Positions 48,702-59,200 of a DNA stretch of 64,000 nucleotides are shown here, piece by piece; the stretch's first letter is position 1, and the number at the start of each line of letters is the position of its first letter. Source of the DNA: Brachionus koreanus (taxonomy: Eukaryota; Rotifera; Eurotatoria; Ploima; Brachionidae). The DNA is taken from positions 6,037,478 to 6,101,477 of the forward strand of contig PJRA01000263.1 in assembly GCA_016987375.1 (NCBI GenBank), given 5' to 3'. A program made the position numbers and the translations under genes. The notes beneath the pieces are model-generated. The model worked only from the letters and a program-made list of their open reading frames with translations. It was not told where the DNA came from and ran no database searches.

Positions 48702-50414
48702 CTAAAATATCTCATTAAATAAATATTTAAAAAAGTTAATTATAACTTGTAAAATATAATTAAAAAAATTCGAATTCGAATCAATATTGGCTGATTCACA
48801 CTGATCAGAAAACGAAGTGGCATTGTACCAGCATCGAATATCATCCACTACAGCACACACTCCACTTGGTGTGTTTGAACAAGTGCAACCATCTTGTGGA
48901 CACACGCTTGGCATTTCGTTAAATTGTCTCTCGTATCCAACACAGTGATAGCAAGTGAACAAATTATCCGGATCAAGTTTAACTTTTATATCCAATAGCT
49001 TGTTATAATTGTCCATTCCGCCCCAATATCTCTCTTTCCAGTCGTTTTGAGGAAAATTGTGCTGAGGTTCATTCCAATAGACCCAGTTCGAATACTTTTT
49101 TAGAATATTCTCTGAAAAAGTATCCATTAATTCGACCTGATATTTTTTTTCATTTACTGGTGTTGATTCTTTCATCATGGAATAACACGATATGGCCATC
49201 AATCCATTCCTAAATTCTCTAGATATTGACGTTTTTTCACTATTGGGATCCAAAGTTGAACTAACTCCGCCTAAAACAGCATTTCCTGAACAACCAGTGT
49301 AAGGTGTAGAGTCAATAAACTCTAAAATTTCTCTCAAACCTTCTTTAATGTTTTGGCTATTCAGTGCTGTGCTGGCAAGATAAGCGGCACCTCCTCGTTC
49401 TGATTCAGCAGTTTTAAAATATTCAAAATAGCTAGCAAATGCATCATATGCTGGGTTGCATGTTAATTGGAAATCGGGAGAAGGGATACAACCAATCTTT
49501 AATTTTTCAAATAAATTCTCACATTGTGCTTTTTCATTAAAACAACCAGCTGCAATTAGTCCTCTTTTAAAGGTTCCTAAATTATCTGGAATGAAATATG
49601 TAAAGGCATAATTTGGAGCATTTATAATCCAGTCAGAAACTAAATCAGCTGTTGTTGAACTAAGATCATAATTTCCTACAAAAAATGACATTTTACCAGG
49701 ACTTGGATGCAATTTTATTGTCAGACTGACAGCAATTCCATAAGTGCTTCCACCAGAGCCTCTAATTGCTCGGAAAATGTCTGGGTTTTGATTTTCGGAC
49801 AGTGTTATCAATGAATAATTTGCCAAGATTAAATCAATGCTCAATAGATTGTCTACACCTAGACCGAATAGTCTAGATAATGGTCCATGGCCTCCTCCAA
49901 CTGTCCAACCGTAAATGCCCACTCCGGGATCCGCGCCACTCACCACCACCAAACTTTTGTTTGATTGTTCTTCGACAAACTTGTAAATTTGAGTAAAATT
50001 ATTACCTGGGCCTAGAGTTACAGTTTTCTGTTCTAAATTAATGCTCTTCTGGTTCATTGAGCTCATGTCAATGTGAACCGAATTATCGAAAATGTTTCTA
50101 TTGTCTTGGTGGTGTCCGGTGCTTTGAACTGAAAGGCGCAAATTGAATTTTTTGGCAAATTTAAGTGCTTCAATAATGTCATTGTTTGTTGTTGGTTGAA
50201 TGATGACAGCTGGTTTTGGAACGAGGGTTCTTTTGTTCCAAGTATGAGGCTTATAGTCATCATCTCCACGCATGTAAACCCTGCCTTCTATTTTATTTTC
50301 CATGTCCACAAAATCTGATAATGTTGGCCAATTATTGTCACCAGGCAAGGCATATTTAAAACACCAGCGATTCGAAGCACTTGTAAATATAATTAAAATT
50401 AAAAATAAATTCAT
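48702..50414 (-). CDS. Secreted berberine-bridge-type FAD-linked oxidase, single exon
   Basis: One uninterrupted 570-codon frame. An N-terminal hydrophobic segment (LFLILIIFTSASN) is a likely signal peptide. A PCMH-type FAD-binding domain follows: VPKPAVIIQPTTNNDIIEAL, SVQSTGHHQDN (His101, in the place of the covalent FAD-histidine), GPGNNF, GVGIYGWTVGGGHGPLSRLFG, GSGGSTYGI. The BBE C-terminal domain ends YWNEPQHNFPQNDWKERYWG...YNKLLDIKVKLDPDNLF. The Cys that makes the second flavin bond in many BBE enzymes is not at its usual place (Asp162-Pro163 instead). A Cys-rich tail (CPQDGCTCSNTPSGVC...) and a hydrophobic C-terminal helix extend beyond the BBE domain. Substrate unknown; family members oxidise alkaloids, sugars and other alcohols. 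The gene has no intron, unlike its neighbours, and sits in a TE island. Horizontal acquisition is possible. Confidence 0.9.
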   Translation of the reverse strand: MNLFLILIIFTSASNRWCFKYALPGDNNWPTLSDFVDMENKIEGRVYMRGDDDYKPHTWNKRTLVPKPAVIIQPTTNNDIIEALKFAKKFNLRLSVQSTGHHQDNRNIFDNSVHIDMSSMNQKSINLEQKTVTLGPGNNFTQIYKFVEEQSNKSLVVVSGADPGVGIYGWTVGGGHGPLSRLFGLGVDNLLSIDLILANYSLITLSENQNPDIFRAIRGSGGSTYGIAVSLTIKLHPSPGKMSFFVGNYDLSSTTADLVSDWIINAPNYAFTYFIPDNLGTFKRGLIAAGCFNEKAQCENLFEKLKIGCIPSPDFQLTCNPAYDAFASYFEYFKTAESERGGAAYLASTALNSQNIKEGLREILEFIDSTPYTGCSGNAVLGGVSSTLDPNSEKTSISREFRNGLMAISCYSMMKESTPVNEKKYQVELMDTFSENILKKYSNWVYWNEPQHNFPQNDWKERYWGGMDNYNKLLDIKVKLDPDNLFTCYHCVGYERQFNEMPSVCPQDGCTCSNTPSGVCAVVDDIRCWYNATSFSDQCESANIDSNSNFFNYILQVIINFFKYLFNEIF

Positions 50415-50636
50415 TTTTATAATAAAATCAAAAAAAAATTGATATTTATAGCAGAAATTTTAAATATCTCATAAACATCTCAGATCGAAAAAAAAAATTT
50501 AGAAGGTAATTTTGAATATTAAAGTTTATGAATAAGCGTTGTTTGATTTTACCTTTTTTTAATTAGTTAAATATTTTTTATCACTACTAGCATTATTAAA
50601 AATTCTTTTAGCTTCTAGTCAAAATTTGTTTACTCA

Positions 50637-51531
50637 CCTTATTCAGCTAAAAATCTAGTGAAAACGTATAAAAAATAATTAAATCATTTTCGTTTTTATT
50701 ATTTTTTTTTTAATTGTTTTGATTAACCTGAACAAAAAGAAATTAAACTTTCAAAAATGTTTTCGAAATTAAATAGCAAAAAGTAAAAAAATAATTAAAA
50801 AAAATTAAATTTTTTTTTAAATCATAAGAGTTAATTTTTCTTACTAATTTTTTCCAAATTCTAAACATTAGTTGAACATGATGATTTCAGATTTTATCTC
50901 AGTTATTTTTAGAAATATTATGTCCCGACAATGATTTTTATGTTAATTAACCATATTAACTAGACAAGTGATAATAAATGAAAAAAAAGAAACATAATTT
51001 TGAACTGTGTAATGGTATCTTGCAAAAAAGAAAGAAGTATGGTTTAAGCGAAAATGAAATCACTAATGTCAGTAGACTTTTCATTGATGTTTCTACTGAC
51101 ATTAGTGATTTCATTTTCGCTTAAACCATACTTCTTTCTTTTTTGCAAGATACCATTACACAGTTCAAAATTATGTTTCTTTTTTTTCATTTATTATCAC
51201 TTGTCTAGTTAATATGGTTAATTAACATAAAAATCATTGTCGGGACATAATATTTCTAAAAATAACTGAGATAAAATCTGAAATCATCATGTTCAACTAA
51301 TGTTTAGAATTTGGAAAAAATTAGTAAGAAAAATTAACTCTTATGATTTAAAAAAAAATTTAATTTTTTTTAATTATTTTTTTACTTTTTGCTATTTAAT
51401 TTCGAAAACATTTTTGAAAGTTTAATTTCTTTTTGTTCAGGTTAATCAAAACAATTAAAAAAAAAATAATAAAAACGAAAATGATTTAATTATTTTTTAT
51501 ACGTTTTCACTAGATTTTTAGCTGAATAAGG
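50637..51531. repeat. Giant near-perfect palindrome, 2 x 440 bp arms
   Basis: The left arm 50637-51076 and the right arm 51092-51531 are reverse complements of equal length, with a 15-bp loop (51077-51091). By eye I found no mismatch, even in homopolymer runs. The arms carry no recognisable gene. The structure lies 223 bp upstream of the FAD oxidase start codon and ends about 40 bp before the ISL2EU-like element. Confidence 0.92.
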
Positions 51532-51567
51532 TTGATCCATTAGCCCTTTAAAAAGCAAAATTTCCAT

Positions 51568-52886
51568 TTTGTTTACTTATGAGGTCTAAAGATACCCCAA
51601 AGCCAAAGGACCATCGATAAAATTTTTTTTTATTTTTTTTCTCTACTAAATTACTAAAACATATAAAAAATCAGATCCTAGAAAATATTGCTTCCAAAAC
51701 TAATTATACTAGCGAAAAAATTGTCAATGTATTTTATTTTAAAATTACAATTTTAGCCAAATTTAATAACATTTTTAAATAAACTAGGACTTAAAAATAA
51801 ATGATTTTTGTTCTTTTATTCAGTATCAGAAATTGTTCTAATATTTTCATTCTGGATTAATGACAAATCATTCTCAACGATATATTTTTTATCACAATCT
51901 AGACAAAAATTATACAAATTTTAGATTTTTATATAATTTAATTTTTTTTTTATTTTTCCTATACCTAAATATCAGATAAAACTTGTTACATGTGAACATC
52001 ATCCTTATATCTTGACTTTATTTTAACACGAATAAGTTCTTCACTTTCACCAAAAATTTCGCAAACATAATCTGAATTTTTTTTAAAATGTGAAATTGTA
52101 TATGGAACACATTGTTAAAGTTGATAAACTACATAAGTTAACGATTTTATATATTCTTCGCTTAATTCTGGAAATCCAGGCTCTTCAATTTGAACATCCC
52201 TAAATATGTTTCCACTTGGTATTTTAATCCGTTATCTTCATTTGCCTTTGCCACCATTTCTTTGTATAAGTCAGAATTTTGGAATCTTTTGCAGAGGCTA
52301 GTTCAGGTCTAAACTTATTTATTAAGGAACAAATGAATTTAAAATCTTTTTCTATTGTTCCGGTATGGACCAATTGAATCAATTAAATATCCGTCAGTAG
52401 CGCAAACATGTTCTGAAAAAGTTTGTTTTTGGAATTAATTCGATGACGACTTTTCAATAAATATATAAGTCGCATCCCAAATTGTGATTAAATGATTTTC
52501 ACCAGGATTTAAAATAATCTCGGCCATTTAAGTGGTGTGTTTTGATAAAATTTCATCTCTAGTAGTTGAATTAAATATAATGGTGTAAACATATTTGATA
52601 CTATATTTCTAATCTGACGAACTGATCTCTTTATTTGGTCATTAGAAGCAATTGGTGTAAAAGCGAAAGCTCTTTTAAATGTCACACCAGTACGTAGCTT
52701 ACTGAGATAAAACCCTAGAGTATTGATTAAAGAGTCGTTTCCGGATATATTTACGTGAGATAAAAAATTATACAATTCGAGAAAATTGTCTTTTGAGATT
52801 CCTGTCAGAATTTTACATCTTTTGTCTTCAATAGAAGCATAATCGAGACAGATTTTTACACCTCATAAGTAAACAAAATGGAAAAA
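51568..52886 (-). mobile_element. ISL2EU-like DDE_Tnp_4 DNA transposon, decayed
   Basis: Termini TTTCCATTTTGTTTACTTAT (then GAGGT) and its reverse complement at about 52862-52886 form 25-bp TIRs around a 1.3-kb element. On the minus strand, CKILTGISKDNFLELYNFL, SLINTLGFYLSKLRTGVTF and RQIRNIVSNMFTPLYL match the N-terminal part of DDE_Tnp_4/ISL2EU-type transposases. Further on, ITIWDATYIFIEKSS and CATDGYLIDSIGPY carry the first catalytic Asp block. Stops and frame changes inactivate it. The superfamily call rests on remembered patterns. Confidence 0.7.
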
Positions 52887-52959
52887 ACACTGATAAAATG
52901 AGACCCAATTATAGCTTTATATTCGGAGTTACTATAAATGATGGAGTCAAGGATTACAT

Positions 52960-53430
52960 AAAAATGATTAAAAGACTAAACTAAAGGAAAGGCAACTAAG
53001 TGGATATTAGAAAAGATTTTAGCTTAGTCAACTGATATGAGCTAATTGACTTGAACAAGTACAAAGACGAGCAAGGAAACTTGTTCCATGAATAAGAAGC
53101 TTGAATTATGAGTCAAGATTTACTTACTTGGGATTAGAAATTCTAAAAGATAGGCGAGAGCGTGGAGACCTTATTTAATTCTATAAAATCCACAAAAATT
53201 GCAATCATGTCAATTGGTAATACGATGCGAAACTCGTGAACTCAGTGAATAATGAAAAACCAAGTGGAGGAGTAAGAGAAGCAAAACATCGCATTTGCTC
53301 GCAGCAAATAAAATGTGAAGCAAGACGAAACTTTCTAACAGACCGAGTAGTGAACAATTGGAATGTGCTGCCAACGTTGTTTGTGGCCATTATTTTGAAG
53401 AAATATTTAAAAGTCTAAATATTTAAATCA
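52960..53430 (+). pseudogene. Non-LTR retrotransposon (LINE) reverse transcriptase 3' relic
   Basis: The plus strand shows LEQVQRRARKLVP, LNYESRFTYLGLEILKDRRE, RGDLI(stop)FYK and ARRNFLTDRVVNNWNVLP. This is the typical C-terminal region of Jockey/CR1/RTE-like reverse transcriptases. At least two stops are in frame. The catalytic core is missing. Confidence 0.85.
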
Positions 53431-54180
53431 GTTCTTAGATTTCAAACAATCTAAATCTTTGAAATAATTAACTATATATATTATTCATTTTATCGTTAAT
53501 TCAATAAAGTTTGCTTTACAATAAGATAAGCACGACCAAAATTTTGAAGTTTTATAAAATAGAACACTAAGATTAATTTTCAAGGTACACAGAGAAACAT
53601 CTCAAAAATTTAATTAATCCATATTCTTTTTCGAGTCATTTTCTAAATAAATAATATTTTATTTATGTTTAAAACTAATAAAATTGTCTTAATTCTCATT
53701 TAAAAGGCTTAAATTTCTATTTCGAAATTATCTCTACAGTTTTTTTAATTTTTAATTCCTTTTTATGAGAGTTAAGACAATTTTTTGTGAGAGTAAAAGT
53801 TGAATTTAGGCTTTATTTACATAAACATGTCTTAAACATGTGTTTACGTTAGTAAAGTAGATTAAAACTTTTATTTATTGATTTTTAATATCCGGTAATT
53901 TGAGTGATATTCAGATTTCAAATAAATGATTGAATTTTTTTAATCGGCTATAATATATTAATCTATTTTTACTTTTTAACTAAAGTTAGCGCAATGCAAA
54001 ACTTCTACACAATCTTAATCGACTGAAATGGACCTCATTTTTAGATTCTCCATATATGAAAACCTAGGGTTAGCCGATTTTTTAAGGGGGGTCAAAAAAA
54101 AATTTTTTTGGGCTAGGGGGGTCTGAAGTTTAGCCGACTTAGTAAAAGTTGGTCTTCTTCGAGAGTCAATAAGTAATGAA
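53431..54180. other. Non-coding, with unusual G-runs near 54085-54125
   Basis: No gene seen. At about 54065-54135 there are two runs of six G (in AAGGGGGGTC and CTAGGGGGGTC contexts) between TTAGCCGA motifs, very unlike the surrounding AT-rich DNA. Confidence 0.5.
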
Positions 54181-54183
54181 AGT

Positions 54184-54327
54184 CATATTCTTTATTTATT
54201 TAACAAAATTTAGAATTTTATTATCAATTTTTTCGAATGCCTCTTTTATCAGCAATAAATAGGTGCCGTTTATCAAACCTAGGAGTTTACTCAATAATAA
54301 AATTTTGTTAAATAAATAAAGAATATG
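54184..54327. mobile_element. Putative MITE with perfect 28-bp inverted ends
   Basis: Left 54184-54211 (CATATTCTTTATTTATTTAA...) and right 54300-54327 are exact reverse complements around an 88-bp non-coding interior. Confidence 0.65.
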
Positions 54328-54939
54328 ATTCAAATTAATATTTAAAAAAAATTTAAATATAACAAAATTGTAATTATGGTGCAAAAGAAAATTAATTTAA
54401 TTTTTATTTGAAAATTGACTCTTTTTGAACGATTTTAAAAATCTTTAAAATAAAAAAATAAAAAAACTAAGACCGACAAGTTGTTCAGAATTTTCTCTGG
54501 TTTCAGAATATGTATAAAAAAGTGGGTATTTAGGGGTAAACAAAAAAGTAGATCCAAAAAAACTAAAAAATTGCCTAAAAATTTCCTTTTTTTAGCCTAA
54601 ATTTTTATTAAAAAAAAAAAAAAATTTAAAAGCTTGAAATAGAAATTCAAAGTCTTGATTTTTTTTGCATATTGTCACAGCTATTCTTAACGCATGGATT
54701 TTTTTTCTTTTTTGCATGAGCCATTAGAAGAACCGTATAACCATTCCAAACCAATTTGTTTGTAGAATCGGTTAATCACATTTCAACTTGCCACTTCAAG
54801 CTTTAAATTAAAAAGTTTTATGATAGATATATAACAACTTTTTGTTAATTTTTCGATACCATTATGAAAAAACTTCAAAAAAGACAGAGAACTTTATTTA
54901 AGGTCTATTTTTAGATTTCTTTTGTATTTTATTTACGCA

Positions 54940-55310
54940 TTAAAAGTTTCTGAAAGAAAAAATTTGACTGTAAACACAAAAATTCTCTATGAAATAGAAC
55001 TTTTAAAAACACAAAAAAAAGCAAATTTTATTCATTTAACTTTTAAAATATTTCAAAAATAAAAAACTAATTTAAAATTCTTATCCGATAGGAATTTTCT
55101 AAATTTTCTCTACATTTTGATACCATGAACATATAGGCTTGATAGGGTCTCGGGCTCAATCATTAAGCCGAAACGCAAGCAACTCTCAAAAATCTAATTT
55201 GTTCGATAACTTTGTCCAAGAATCAGATAAAAACAAAAAAATTTGAGATCCAACATAAATTTTAACACTGGATTCGAATTTATCATCGAAATTTTCCTAT
55301 ATTTAGTTAA
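54940..55310 (-). repeat. Dispersed repeat, copy 2 of the inverted pair
   Basis: Reverse complement of the repeat at 46050-46410, sharing the core GGCTCAATCATTAAGCCGAA and both flanks with moderate divergence. The two copies bracket about 8.5 kb. Confidence 0.85.
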
Positions 55311-56113
55311 TTTGAATTTATTTCAATAATATTTCAATTGTGAAAAAAAAAACGCTGAATAACCTAAAAATGTTTTTTCCCCGAAAAATCAAATTAAACA
55401 CCGATTCGACACTATGGTGCATCTGCCTTTATAACATTTAATTTTTTAGTTTTAAAGATTTCATGATGACTAAAGGAATATCACTTTCTGAAACGGATTA
55501 TATGACAGCGTTGCGTGACTTATGTACAAGAGAAAAGTGAAAAAAAATACCGTATTAACTTGAAATAAATTAACCTGTTTTTATATTTTGATTTTAAAAA
55601 TTTTTGTATCAGAATTTAGGTATTTATTCAAGTAAACCTACAAATTTGAGCTTTTGATTAATGTATAAAATTTTTATATAAATTCTGTTTTTGTTCAAGA
55701 ATATCTTAAATTCCATTTATAATAAATTTTTCATAAAAATTTAAATATTTAATCTTGTTGTCATAAAAATAAATTTAACATTATTTTAATATTAATTTTT
55801 TTATTCAATCCATAAATAAGCGATGTTTTATATCGTTAAACTATCGATAAAAACAATCGATTGATAAGCGATAACCAATACCGATACCTTATCGAGAGAT
55901 TTAACCAATTGTAACCTGTTAATATCGATTTTAAATTAAAATTAATTAATTTTTCGAATTTTAATCCTGTATCAAAAATCGAAAAATCAGTTTTTAAAAA
56001 TGTAATAATTTAATTCCAGTGTCACTCTGAAATAACTATTTAAATAATAGAAAAATGGATTGTCTCTGTTTTTTTGTTTTTGAGACAAAAAAAATTAATT
56101 TTGTTTCGATCAT
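55311..56113. other. 5' flank of CFAP74, with ATCGAT-rich cluster
   Basis: About 800 bp with no ORF. At 55820-55935 there are many CGAT-containing motifs (ACTATCGATAAA, AATCGATTGATAAGCGATA, CCGATACCTTATCGA, ATATCGATTT), resembling DRE-like (TATCGATA) promoter elements. Confidence 0.5.
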
Positions 56114-56127
56114 ATTGCTATGGAAAC
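56114..56127 (+). promoter_or_regulatory. RFX X-box upstream of CFAP74
   Basis: ATTGCTATGGAAAC fits RYYNYY-AT-RRNRAC at every position and lies 111 bp upstream of the CFAP74 start codon, a typical distance for ciliary-gene X-boxes. Function is inferred. Confidence 0.7.
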
Positions 56128-56224
56128 ATGTAAAAATGTTTATTTTAAGTTTTTAAATCACTAGTATTGTAAATTTGTTATTCAAAAAAAAATTGGTTAA
56201 TTTATTAGTACTTGTATTACAAAA

Positions 56225-59200
56225 ATGAGTGATATTGATCCAATGTCTGATGAAGAAAATTTTTTTGATGATTTTGATGAAAATTTGACAAATTTTTATC
56301 AAGAAAATCAATATAAAAAAAATCAAAATGAAATGCCTAATCAATCAGTTGAATTTCAATCAGCAACATATGTAAGCAAAAAGCATCAAACTGAATATGA
56401 TGTTGAAGAAACTGAAAAAAATGAAGAAATGGGCCTTTTTAATGATGATCTTTTAGATAACGATTCGTTGGGTCTTGACGATACATTTGAGTAGTTCATC
56501 TTTTATAAATAATTTTTAGTCTTATGACAGATTTTTTATAGCATTAGTGTAAATGAAGCTAAGAGCAATTATCCAGAAAAAGTGGATTTTAACAAAAATG
56601 ACCAATTGCAAATGATATATATGAGAAGCCACATAAATAAAATCGAAAAAAAATTTCAAGAAAAAGATTTAATCACTCAAAATATCCGGTAAATATCTAA
56701 AGTAAAGTAATAAATTGAGCTGTTTTTTATGCTTGAATTTAATTCCAAGCGAGGAGATGAACGGGTGCAAAAAACTTTTAGAGGAGCTTGAATCAAAAAG
56801 AGATGAAATATTTAGAAGAATTGAAAAAGCTCAAGATGAAAATGAAATGTATTCTGTCAAATTTTATATAAAAAAATTTAATCAAAATATAAAATTAATT
56901 TAGAACTATTGTAAATCGTCTTGACGCTGAACATGCAAATATTTGTAAAGAGATTGAATTGGAATCCAAAGTATTAGAAAGGTTGACCGAAGGTTTCAAT
57001 GAGGCTGAGTGAGTTGAAATATTTTGACGTTTTGTGTTGATTAATTCTACATTTAATTAGTTACGAACGCTCTAAAGCATTGCTGGAAAAAACCAAATAT
57101 GCCCAGATTGACAAAGAACTTAAGAGAAAAGAAGAACTTCTATTAAAACAAAAAGATTTCAAAGCCTTGCAACGAAAACAAATTGAGGATCAAAAAACTG
57201 AGAATTTAAGAAAAAAATTTGAAAAAACTAAACAGTAAGTATTGTACAAAGGAAAGTTAAAGATTAAAAATTGGAAATTGGAAATTATTTTAAAGAATGG
57301 AAAATGAGAGAATAAAGCAGGAAAATTTAAAGCAAAAAGAGGCTATTGAACAGGCTAAACATGCTCGTGAAGTTACCAGCCAATATCTTAAGCAGACTTT
57401 AAGAGAGTAAAATAACTAAAATTAATTATAGCTTTGAATTTAGCAACTTTTGTTTAATTGATATTAACTAAGAATGAAAGATAGAAAATTAACGGATGAA
57501 ACTCAAAATTATTTGTATAATCAAAAAAAGCGAAAAGAAATAATTGGCTTAAAGGATGTAATTGACCACAATAAGGAAATATTTCAGTCCAAAGTAGCTA
57601 AGAAAAGGTACCAAAAGCAAAAAGAGCTCGAAGAACTTAAGAATGAAAAAAATGCAATTCAAGCTCGTGGCGAAAACCCAAATTTTTTTATTCCGCGAAA
57701 AATCAAAATGGAAGAATATGAACAAGAGAAAAAGTTAAAATTTTAATTTTTAATAGATCTTCAATAATTCATTTTTTTTTAGAAATTTTGAAAATCAACA
57801 AGAACAGAACACACGAAAAATAGTGGAAAAGATTCTGAAAGAAAAAGAAAATATTGAGAAAAAGAAAAAACTCTATCCGAATTTATTTAATATAAATTTA
57901 AAACCATTAAAACCAATTGTAATCTTTAAAAAATTATTTTTGATCAACTTAAATTAATTATTAAAAAAAAAAAAGAATAAAGAGAAACAAGACAAAAAAC
58001 TTTTGACTAAAGTTGCCACTACATTAGGTTTGACACAAGAAAATGTATCTTTATAAAAAATTTTATCCATTTTTTAAACATATTTTAAAACATTGCATTT
58101 TTAGCCTAAGCTTTTTAAAAATTTTGGAGAGTCTGGTAAGCAAGAAGACGACGGATTTGATAGAAGATCTGTTTTTGATTCAACAACTATAGCAAGCAGA
58201 GATGATGATGACGACAGTGACTTCGATGAACTAAGTAAATTATATTTTAAGAAAAGAATATTATTTTTCACATTATTATTAGAACATTTATTTTTTATAA
58301 CTAGCAAAAAAAAAAAAATTATTATATTAAAAAGTTGCAAAAATATTTTTTTTTATCAGAATAAAAAATAACAAAAAAAGCTAATTGACTAAAAAAGGAA
58401 GTATTTTGAAGTATAAATAATCTTTTCAGACTTATCTTTAAGTCACAAGTCAAGTCAAATCATAACTTTGACTTAATTTTTTTGTAACTTATAAACAAGT
58501 CTAATTTGAACAAGTGAAATTTGGACTTTGAGGGTCCTAAAAATAATCCTAAAAGTGTATAATAGATTCCAGAGAGTGCTTTTTTACTTAGCTTCAAAGA
58601 TTTGTGTGATAAGATTTTAACAAGATTAACTCTATCGTGACATCTAAAAAGAATAAACTCAACTTGGCATTTAAAGCAGAGATTTTTTAATCTTCTAGAA
58701 GACAAGAAAATTGACAAAATTGAAACTTCACTTATTAATCTACTCAACACGTACGTTCAAAATAGTTTAATGAGAAAAAGATCACTGATTATTCCTTTTA
58801 AATAAGGTTAAATTGATTTCTTCATTAAAAGCTCAGAAAACCCCGAATCAAAAGCACCCTTGTACAAAGTCTCAAACGAGCTCTTCTAATGGATAATTGA
58901 CTTCTTATGATACCTCAAATTAATCTTCTTTTTTCTTTTCAAATTATACTAATTTTCCTAGTGAGTTTTTTTCAAACTAAACTTTTTTGTAAACATTTTT
59001 GAATAAAAATCTTTAAATTGCAATGGTGAAAGAAGTTTTATTAAGTCAAGGAGTCAAAGCCATTTTAAATGATAAATAAAATTAAAAAAAATTTAATCAG
59101 CTTTACGAGGAGGTGTTTTATTGCAGTGCATACATTTAAAATAGTGCTTCTCACTCATTTCAGTTTTGCGGGCTTCTTTTGAATCCCATGTTATGCATTC

